A program made the translations under genes and the position numbers. This document shows positions 57,621-64,000 of a stretch of DNA of 64,000 bases, piece after piece (position 1 is the stretch's first letter; each line of letters begins with the position of its first letter). The stretch lies in NCBI RefSeq assembly GCF_014647795.1, contig NZ_BMPW01000007.1:186001-250000 (forward strand). The letters are read 5' to 3'. The notes beneath the pieces were generated by a model. The model ran no database searches. It saw only the letters and a list, made by a program, of their open reading frames with translations, and had not been told where the DNA came from. The DNA is from Actinoplanes campanulatus (lineage in GTDB: Bacteria > Actinomycetota > Actinomycetes > Mycobacteriales > Micromonosporaceae).

Positions 57621-60550
57621 CGCGCCGCCGTCAAACGGTCCCGCAGCGCCTCGGCCGGCAGGACGTCGCCGTGCTGATCCGCGTACCGGAACAACTCACG
57701 GGCCAGATGACGGAAACCGGCATCCTTGGCGCGGGTCAGGGTGCCACGGTCCCCCACCAGGACGAGTTGGTCCCGCGCCCGGGTGATCGCGACGTTGAGT
57801 CGGCGGAGTTCGCTGAGGAAGCCGACCGATCCACCCGCGTTGCTGCGGGTGAAGCTGAAGATCACGATGTCGCGCTCCTGACCTTGGAAGGTGTCGACCG
57901 TGCCGACCCGTTCCCGGGTCGCCTCGTCGCCCAGCAGCGTCCGCAACCGGATGTCGATCAGCTGGACCTGGGCCTTGTACGGCGCGATCACCGCCCAGTC
58001 GCATCCGTGCGCGGTGTACCACTGCACCAGCCGGACGACGAGCCCGGCCTCGGTGCGGTTGTCGCAGCCGGCGGCCTGCCAGGTCTCGGTGCGTTCCCGG
58101 CGCCGCTCGGACCGTTGCGACTCGGGCAGCCCGGAGGTGTCGACGATCGCGAGCGGGCTGCGGAAGAGCGGTGACGGCGGCCGGTCCCCGTCCGCAGTCT
58201 TCAGCAGGCCGCTGTAGAACTGCCCGGAGACGAAGTCGGCCAGCACCGCCGGCATCCGGCGCTGCCGGTCGAGCAGGACCTGGTTGTCGTCCGGCGCCCG
58301 GAGAAGGAGCCGCTCGAACGCGCTGTGGGTGAGCAGTTCCCGTACCAGGTTCTCGTCCACGCCGGTCTCGTCCCGCTGCGCCAGCCACTCCCGGACGTCG
58401 TCGTCGACATAGGGCGGCAACTGGTGATGGTCGCCGACGAGCACGGCACGGCGGGCCCGGGTCAGCGGAACGAGGGTGGACGGCAGCGGGATCTGCCCCG
58501 CCTCGTCGACGACGGCGAGGTCGAAGTCGAGGTCCGCGAGCCGGTTGCGCTGCACCCCGACCCCGATGCAGGTGGCTCCGATGACATCGGCGTAGCGGAT
58601 CAGCTCGGCGTGCAACTGTTCGCTCGGCTGCTCCAGCCTGGCTCGCCAGTCGGCGAGGAGTTGCGCCCGTTCCCGCAGCATCGGCGCATGTGCCCGGCAC
58701 CAGGTGGCGAAGGCGGCGATGTCGGGCTCGGGTGGCGGCGCCGGTTCCAGCCCGGCCACCAGGCGGGCCAACCGCCGCGCCGCCTGGCGAGCCGCCTCCC
58801 GCGACCGTTGTGCGGCCGCCTCCGCCTGCGTCGCACGGTCCCTCTCCGCACACACCGAAAGATCATCTTTGATCGTACGATCGAGGCCCGCGCGCAGCGT
58901 CTCGTACTCCTGCCGTGCGGATCGGCCGGCGGCGTCGGCGGCGACGGCCCGGGGCGCTGCCTCGGCGAGCCGCCCGCGGTGCCGGCGAGCCGCCGAGCGG
59001 TACCAGAAGCCCAGGATGCCCCCGGTACGGGACTCCGCCCGGCGCAGCCTCGTCTCCAGCCGGTCCACCGCTTCCGACGCCGACTCCGCGGCACGCTCAG
59101 CGGCTCGCAGTCCGGCCAGGCTCGCCCGTACCGGCTCACCGTGCCGGGCCTCGACGGCCGCCTCCGCCGATCGCTGATCGGCCAGTGCCGCGTCATGCGC
59201 CACCATCGACGCGTCAGCCGAGGCGAGCTCTCCACTGAGCCGATCCAGCCAGCGTACGGCGAGAGGCGAGTCGCCCAGCCAGGGTTCCAGCCGCTGCGCG
59301 GTCGAGCCGGTCCGGTCCGCGATACGGCGCTGCAACTCCCCGGCGGTCTGGGCGAGGGTCCGCCGCCGGGCCGCCTCGCTCATCCGGTCCTCGTTGCCCA
59401 CGCGAACGGCGGTCAGCTCGGGCGGCAGCCGTTCGATGACGTTGTCCACGGCGGTGTTGGTCTGTGAGGCGATCAGCACTCGCTCACCCCGGGCCGCCGC
59501 CGCACGGGCGATCTCGACGATCGTTCGGGTCTTGCCGGTTCCGGGCGGTCCGACCACACACAGCAGATCCGGTACGGCCAGTGCCCGCCGCAACGCGACA
59601 GCCTGGTTGTCATCGAGGGGTTCGGCGGGTTTCACCGGCCGTTCCCGGTACCCGGCGAACGTCCCGTCGATGAGAATCGCCGCCAGGCTCGTATTCGGCG
59701 CGGACCCGTTGCGCAGCTTGGCGACCGCGTCGCTCTGCACCCGTGGCACGACATCGTTCGCGGTCGTCATGAGTTCACCGCGTTCCGGGATCCTGCGCCG
59801 GTCGACCGGGCTGTCGAAGGCGACGGTCACCCGCTCGCCGTCGACCTCGCGTACCCGGCCCCGCAGGTCGGGCTGGCCCTGGATCTGCACCATCGAACCC
59901 GACTGCGCCGGTCCGGGCCGGGAGAGCAGGAAGTCGTAGATCCCGGCGGCCGACTGGCGAGGCTGTGCCACGCTGCGCACCTCGTAGTAGGGCAGGATCC
60001 GTTCGGCCGGATCCTTCGCCGCCTCGATCTGCCGACCGCCCTCGATGACCAGGTCCAGTGCGTCGCAGAAGGCGTCATGGCGGGCGGGCCGTGCCGGCGC
60101 CACCGGCACCTCGCGGGGTGTCTGCGCCTTCTGCCAGGCAGCACGGATCTGTGCGTCCGGCGCCCGGTAGCCGGACGGCACGTCGCGTAGCTGCGCCACG
60201 TAGTACCAGCCCGGACCGGTCAGCCGGAGCCTGCTACGAGCCAGCCGACCGTGATTGCGCAGCGTCATGGGTTCGACGAACTCGATCGAGTAGGCGTCGC
60301 CCTGCTTCGTCGGCCGCACGGCCACCGAGCCGCGTCGCGCGTAGAGGCGGAGCCACCGGTTCTTGTCGTCGAAGGCGATCGGGAACCCGCCCTGCCCGCT
60401 GAGCAGATGCAGGTCCGCCACGAGCGACGCGGGATCGGCGAGGTGGGGATTCTCGCGGCGCGCTTTCGCGTACGACTGGGGAAGGGAGAGACCCGGCACC
60501 AGCGCGACCGGACCGCTCAGGGTGAGCAGCGACGGCGCGTCGATCAGCAC
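57617..60550 (-). CDS. UPF1-like SF1 helicase
   Basis: A large ATPase of 977 residues (AAA_11/AAA_12, COG1112 type). The N-terminal 320 residues hold a nucleic-acid-binding beta region (SGSMVQIQGQPDLRGRVREV near 228). Walker A GPPGTGKT is at 334-341. An Ala/Arg-rich coiled coil occupies about 430-600. Walker B VVDEAGQ is at 681-686, followed by the VLVGDHHQLPP motif. Motifs V/VI are VDTFQGQERDIVIFSFTRS and NVAITRARDQLVLVGD. It should translocate on RNA or single-stranded DNA. GTG start; it overlaps the upstream nuclease gene by seven bases and the downstream gene by four. Confidence 0.88.
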   Translation of the reverse strand: MLIDAPSLLTLSGPVALVPGLSLPQSYAKARRENPHLADPASLVADLHLLSGQGGFPIAFDDKNRWLRLYARRGSVAVRPTKQGDAYSIEFVEPMTLRNHGRLARSRLRLTGPGWYYVAQLRDVPSGYRAPDAQIRAAWQKAQTPREVPVAPARPARHDAFCDALDLVIEGGRQIEAAKDPAERILPYYEVRSVAQPRQSAAGIYDFLLSRPGPAQSGSMVQIQGQPDLRGRVREVDGERVTVAFDSPVDRRRIPERGELMTTANDVVPRVQSDAVAKLRNGSAPNTSLAAILIDGTFAGYRERPVKPAEPLDDNQAVALRRALAVPDLLCVVGPPGTGKTRTIVEIARAAAARGERVLIASQTNTAVDNVIERLPPELTAVRVGNEDRMSEAARRRTLAQTAGELQRRIADRTGSTAQRLEPWLGDSPLAVRWLDRLSGELASADASMVAHDAALADQRSAEAAVEARHGEPVRASLAGLRAAERAAESASEAVDRLETRLRRAESRTGGILGFWYRSAARRHRGRLAEAAPRAVAADAAGRSARQEYETLRAGLDRTIKDDLSVCAERDRATQAEAAAQRSREAARQAARRLARLVAGLEPAPPPEPDIAAFATWCRAHAPMLRERAQLLADWRARLEQPSEQLHAELIRYADVIGATCIGVGVQRNRLADLDFDLAVVDEAGQIPLPSTLVPLTRARRAVLVGDHHQLPPYVDDDVREWLAQRDETGVDENLVRELLTHSAFERLLLRAPDDNQVLLDRQRRMPAVLADFVSGQFYSGLLKTADGDRPPSPLFRSPLAIVDTSGLPESQRSERRRERTETWQAAGCDNRTEAGLVVRLVQWYTAHGCDWAVIAPYKAQVQLIDIRLRTLLGDEATRERVGTVDTFQGQERDIVIFSFTRSNAGGSVGFLSELRRLNVAITRARDQLVLVGDRGTLTRAKDAGFRHLARELFRYADQHGDVLPAEALRDRLTAAR

Positions 60551-62097
60551 CGGACCGTCCCACCCCGCCGCAGCGTCGCGCCGAGAGCCTGCACGAACTC
60601 TCCCAGAGCCGGCCGCTGATCCATCTCGTCCGCGAGCGCCCGCAGCAGCGGTTCCTCCAGCTCCGGGGCCAGTTCCGGCCGCAACAGCCCGGGAGGCGGA
60701 GGGTCACCTCCCGGCGGCTCCCCGGTCGCCAGGTGGTAGACGATCGCGGCGAGCTGATAGACGTCGCTGGCCGGACCGGGTGGCGTGAGTATCGGCCGGT
60801 CCTGCTCGGGTGCCCGGTACTCGGCCGGCCCTTCGCCCGCGACCGCCGGTGTCGCGGCCAGACCGGCATCACGCAGCCACAACCGATCACGCGACGCGAT
60901 CAGTGCCTCGGGCCGCAGCGCGCGATGCGCCCGTCCGGACGCATGCAGTCCTTCGAGGGTACGGGCGACCTGTGGCAACGCACGCACCAGCATGTCCAGG
61001 GCGATCCTGGGACAGGGCGGCCGACCGTAGGCGCTGGGCAGCGGCTCCCCCGGCGGCGACGCGGTGACGAAGGCGAACGAGTGCGGCGTCTCCGCCCTGA
61101 TCAGCACCCTCGGCAACCCGGCGACCGTGTCGTGGAGCTTCGCCTCCTGCCGCAACTCCGCGACCTTCCGAGTCTCGGCCAGGATCTCCAACCGGGTCAC
61201 CCGCACTTCGCGGGACGGCGCCGTGACGTATCGGGCACTCGACCGCAGCAGCCGGTAGGACCCGTCCGGCGCCTCCTGTTCCTCCGGTTCCCCGACGAGC
61301 CGAAACCGCGAGCCGCCGACCTCGACCTCCCGATCGCCCCGATCCCGCACCACCACGGCTGACCGGATCGGAGACGGCGTACGACGTGCGGCGGTGGCTT
61401 CGGTGGCGAGGACCAGCTCCCGCAGGTCGTCGATGCGCAAGGTCTGTGCTTCCTGGTCGGGCCATCGCCGGTCACGCAGCGATCTGGTGAGCCGGGCGAT
61501 CCGTTCGACGGGATCGACCGGCTCCTCGACGGCGGCCCGCTCGATACGGCGCAGAAGCACGGAATAGCATTCGGCGGCGTACTGCTCGTCCCGGCCCAGC
61601 AGGGTGAGCGCCCCGGACATGGCGCTGATGCCCATCGTGGTCATCTCCGAGCGTCGCGGCAGCGGCGGATCCGGCAGCGAGAGAACGCCGAGGAAACGGT
61701 CCCTCTCCGCGGCGCCCACTCCGTCGAACTCGATATTCGGGAGTCCCTTGAGGGCTCCCGCCGAGACACCGGAACTGGAGACGAACGCGCAGGTGCATCG
61801 CTCGTCCATCTTTCGCCAGACCATGTGCAGGTCCCGAAGCGGCTCGCGCAGCCTGCTGAGTGTCCAGTCACCAGTGCCGGGATCACGGTGTTTGACCGAG
61901 ACCAGTTCCGGGTCCCGGTCCTCGAAGGTCGCGATGTAGTCGGTGGACCATTCGACGACGACCGAGGTCAACCCACCGGACGCGAGGTTCAGGATGCAGC
62001 GCAGGGCCACACATTCGTCCTGATAGCGAAAGCGCCCCCGGGTGGCCCGAGCGGTATTGCGATCATCGAAATACATATCGACGTCAGCCGAATTCAC
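60544..62097 (-). CDS. Cap4/DUF4297-like nuclease fused to a kinase-like domain
   Basis: The protein has 517 residues. I use the GTG at 62097; GTG 62139 is possible. Residues 10-130 resemble the DUF4297/Cap4 endonuclease domain: RGRFRYQDECVALRCILNL, acidic VVVEWSTDYIATF (Glu 49, Asp 53) and SVKHR (Lys 69), then WTLSRLREPLRDLHMVW. The C-terminal ~230 residues have a protein-kinase outline (HRALRPEALIASRDRLWLRD, RAPEQ, SDVYQLAAIVYHLATGE). However, the HRD aspartate is Ala (residue 393), no DFG is seen and the VAIK lysine is unclear. It is therefore probably a pseudokinase sensing a partner or nucleotide. First gene of the operon. Confidence 0.75.
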   Translation of the reverse strand: MNSADVDMYFDDRNTARATRGRFRYQDECVALRCILNLASGGLTSVVVEWSTDYIATFEDRDPELVSVKHRDPGTGDWTLSRLREPLRDLHMVWRKMDERCTCAFVSSSGVSAGALKGLPNIEFDGVGAAERDRFLGVLSLPDPPLPRRSEMTTMGISAMSGALTLLGRDEQYAAECYSVLLRRIERAAVEEPVDPVERIARLTRSLRDRRWPDQEAQTLRIDDLRELVLATEATAARRTPSPIRSAVVVRDRGDREVEVGGSRFRLVGEPEEQEAPDGSYRLLRSSARYVTAPSREVRVTRLEILAETRKVAELRQEAKLHDTVAGLPRVLIRAETPHSFAFVTASPPGEPLPSAYGRPPCPRIALDMLVRALPQVARTLEGLHASGRAHRALRPEALIASRDRLWLRDAGLAATPAVAGEGPAEYRAPEQDRPILTPPGPASDVYQLAAIVYHLATGEPPGGDPPPPGLLRPELAPELEEPLLRALADEMDQRPALGEFVQALGATLRRGGTVRC

Positions 62098-62158
62098 CCG
62101 GCCACCATAGGGGCACGCTCCGCATCTAAGCAACGACACGCCGCAACCGCGGCGTACC

Positions 62159-63010
62159 TCAGCGCACCTGCTCGGCGCTGAACTGCATGCGCGGCGTGGC
62201 GTAGAAGTCCTGGGCCTGCACCAATCGGAGTTCGCGTTCGCCGGATCGGTAGGTCATGTCGATCAGATCGAAAACGCTGGAGGCGGTACGTTCCAGCGCC
62301 ACCGCCGCGTCCTTGGTAGCCACGTAGTGGGCGGTGAACAGCGCGGCCGTGACGTCGCCGGATCCGTTCGCCTTGAACGGCAGGTGTGGGGTGGTGACCA
62401 GCCACGCGCCGGTGGCGTCCACGACGAGCATCTCGATCGTGCCCGCCTCCCGGTCCGGGCGCGCCACGCTGGTGACCAGCACGGTCGACGGCCCCATGGC
62501 ACGGGCCAGGTCGGCCGACTCGAGCGTCGACTCGATGGTCGCCGGCTCGGTGCCGGTCAGGAAGCCCAGCTCGAACTGGTTCGGCGTGATGATGTCGGCC
62601 ACCGGCACGACCCGGTCGCGCAGCAGCACCGGGATCTCGGGCGCGACGAAGCAGCCGGATTTGGCGTTGCCCATCACCGGGTCGCAGGCGTAGACGGCCG
62701 AGGGGTTCGCGGCCTTCACCCGGCGCACCGCGTCGATGATGACGTCCGCGATGCCGGCCCCGCCCTGGTAGCCGGACAGTACCGCGTCGATCTGCGGGAA
62801 GATTCCGCGTTCCTCCACGCCGAGGATGATCTCGGCGACGTCCGCCGGCGGCAGGAGTGGCCCGCGCCAGGCCCCGTACCCGGTGTGGTTGGAGAAGTTG
62901 ACCGTGGGAACCGGGACGACCTCGACACCGATGCGCTGAAGCGGGAACACGGCCGCGGAGTTTCCGACATGGCCGTGGGCCACCGCCGACTGGATGGACA
63001 GAACCTTCAT
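62159..63010 (-). CDS. pdxY: Pyridoxal kinase
   Basis: This 283-residue ribokinase-family enzyme phosphorylates pyridoxal (and related vitamers) to the 5'-phosphate in the B6 salvage pathway. Seen: the N-terminal SIQSAVAHGHVGNSAAVFPL, the substrate region VNFSNHTGYG, VLSGYQGG, YACDPVMGN, ITPNQFELGFLTG and the catalytic anion hole NGSGDVTAALF. Length and motifs match PdxY. It is a single gene on the minus strand, 61 bases upstream of the nuclease-pseudokinase gene but unrelated in function. It marks the right edge of the defense island. Confidence 0.93.
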   Translation of the reverse strand: MKVLSIQSAVAHGHVGNSAAVFPLQRIGVEVVPVPTVNFSNHTGYGAWRGPLLPPADVAEIILGVEERGIFPQIDAVLSGYQGGAGIADVIIDAVRRVKAANPSAVYACDPVMGNAKSGCFVAPEIPVLLRDRVVPVADIITPNQFELGFLTGTEPATIESTLESADLARAMGPSTVLVTSVARPDREAGTIEMLVVDATGAWLVTTPHLPFKANGSGDVTAALFTAHYVATKDAAVALERTASSVFDLIDMTYRSGERELRLVQAQDFYATPRMQFSAEQVR

Positions 63011-63057
63011 GCCCCCAGCCTAGAGATCCGCCTCCGGCGCGCGCCTCACGCCCGGGT

Positions 63058-64000
63058 TCAGCCGACCATGTCGGGGTCGCGGGTGTGGTGGTCGAGGGTC
63101 ACGAGCGACAGGATGGTGCCCGCGGGGGTGCCGGCCGGCGCGTACAGGCGCAGGTGGGTGTTGTTGTCGCGGTGCAGTGCGCTGAGCCGGTGCAGGGCGG
63201 CGACACCGGCGCTGGCCAGGTGGGTGACGCCGGTGAGGTCGACGGTCAGCGAGCGGGTGCCGGTGGAGCCTGCGGTGCGGATCTCGCGGTCGAACTCGGT
63301 GACGGTGGCGGCGTCGACCGGACCGTCGACACGGAGGCGGGGCCCGGGCGCGGAGGGCTGGTCCAGAATCAGCAGGAAGTCGGCCGGGACGGGTGGCCGG
63401 TCGGTGGTCGCCCAGGTGAGGTCGTCGGCGGTCAGCAGGCGGGCCGGCCGGCTCACGCGGTGGGTCACGGTGGCGGTGGTGCCGGTCTCGTCGTGCTCGA
63501 TACGCAGACTGTCGACCAGTTGTGAGGTCATGTGCAGGCCGAGTCCGCGGTCGGGTGACGGGGCGGGTTCGCGCCAACGGCCACGGTCGGTGACCCGGAC
63601 CTCGACGTGGCCGGTGCCGGTCAGGGCGGCGGTGACGGTGAACGCATTCCGCTGTGCTGCCACGTCGATCCAGGCGTGGTCGACGACGTTGGTGGCGAGT
63701 TCCACGATCGCGTGGGTGATGGCGCCGGCGTCGGGCTGGGCGACACGTGCCTCGGTCAGCCACGCCTGCACGCGGGCGCGCAGGGGTCTCAGTGCGGTGC
63801 GGTCGGCGATCACCGGCAGGTTCAGCGGCGGCGGCGCGGTGACGCGTTGGGCGGCCAGCAGCGTGATGTCGTCGGTGTGGCCGGTGGCCCGGGTCAGCAG
63901 TTCCAGCGTCTGCACGCACACCCGCTCGGCCGGGATGTCGGTGTCTCCGCGGAACGCCCGGTCGGCGGCGATGGCGGCCGCCGCCTCGGCGAGTTCGATC
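63058..64000 (-). CDS. SpoIIE phosphatase / anti-sigma ATPase / STAS protein, partial
   Basis: The frame is open to the right edge and is read from there. The first ~45 residues (ERVCVQTLELLTRATGHTDD ITLL) are the end of a SpoIIE/PP2C phosphatase domain. Next is a HATPase_c anti-sigma kinase-like domain (about 130 residues; VELATNVVDHAWID, then DRGLGLHM). The C-terminus is a STAS anti-anti-sigma domain (LTVDLTGVTHLASAGVAAL). Such fusions run partner-switching control of an alternative sigma factor under stress. The N-terminal sensor is outside the window. Confidence 0.85.
   Translation of the reverse strand, partial: IELAEAAAAIAADRAFRGDTDIPAERVCVQTLELLTRATGHTDDITLLAAQRVTAPPPLNLPVIADRTALRPLRARVQAWLTEARVAQPDAGAITHAIVELATNVVDHAWIDVAAQRNAFTVTAALTGTGHVEVRVTDRGRWREPAPSPDRGLGLHMTSQLVDSLRIEHDETGTTATVTHRVSRPARLLTADDLTWATTDRPPVPADFLLILDQPSAPGPRLRVDGPVDAATVTEFDREIRTAGSTGTRSLTVDLTGVTHLASAGVAALHRLSALHRDNNTHLRLYAPAGTPAGTILSLVTLDHHTRDPDMVG

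Noticed and set aside
55110-62097. BREX/Pgl or Mokosh proper
   Set aside because: No PglX, PglZ or BrxL. The nuclease is not of the PLD type, and the kinase fold is fused to the nuclease instead of the helicase, so I describe it only as Mokosh-like.
30300-62200. Integrative element boundaries (tRNA gene or att repeats)
   Set aside because: No tRNA, integrase or matching flank repeats were seen by eye; a computed repeat search was not possible.

Overview
The window is chromosomal DNA from a high-GC actinobacterium. The codon use, frequent GTG/TTG starts, a DUF397 peptide, Hint-bearing RHS proteins, secreted proteases and a CebR-type palindrome all fit a filamentous actinobacterium; Micromonosporaceae (Actinoplanes-like) is my guess, not something the sequence proves. 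No rRNA, tRNA or CRISPR array was seen, and no integrase or transposase.

The left part (1-30.3 kb) is mixed housekeeping and accessory DNA. It holds a P-loop ATPase with a winged-helix-like partner (cut by the left edge), an alkaline phosphatase, a flavin/Fe-S dehydrogenase, a STAND regulator, a P450, and a DsbA-VKOR disulfide pair closed by a clear terminator. It continues with a beta-propeller protein, a chemoreceptor, a 2024-residue RHS-Hint polymorphic toxin with a candidate immunity gene, a three-gene amino-acid ABC transporter, a trypsin-like protease, and a hemerythrin gene divergent from a cysteine-containing regulator.

The part from 30.6 to 62.1 kb is a defense island. It contains a complete Wadjet type II operon (jetABCD, 30613-38896); a DUF234-type ATPase behind a palindromic promoter; a pPIWI-RE cassette (REase, DinG-type helicase, PIWI-RE protein, 44895-51848) joined to an unrecognised 627-residue helical protein; the wreck of a DISARM DrmD helicase joined to a UvrD-type tail; and, on the minus strand, a group of four genes (62097 to 55110). 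Three of these four overlap: a Cap4/DUF4297-like nuclease fused to a kinase-like domain that has lost the HRD aspartate, a UPF1-like SF1 helicase, and an unknown protein. A Ser/Thr kinase gene lies 90 bp downstream. This last group is my best candidate for an undescribed system. It recalls Mokosh (kinase + UPF1-like helicase + nuclease) but packages the parts differently.

A secreted esterase and several small or broken genes (39.0-42.4 kb and 44.3 kb) separate the defense modules, as expected where cassettes turn over. The right end returns to housekeeping genes: a PdxY-type pyridoxal kinase and the C-terminal part of a SpoIIE-phosphatase/anti-sigma/STAS protein that runs off the edge.

All calls are by eye from translated sequence. 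No database search or alignment was run.
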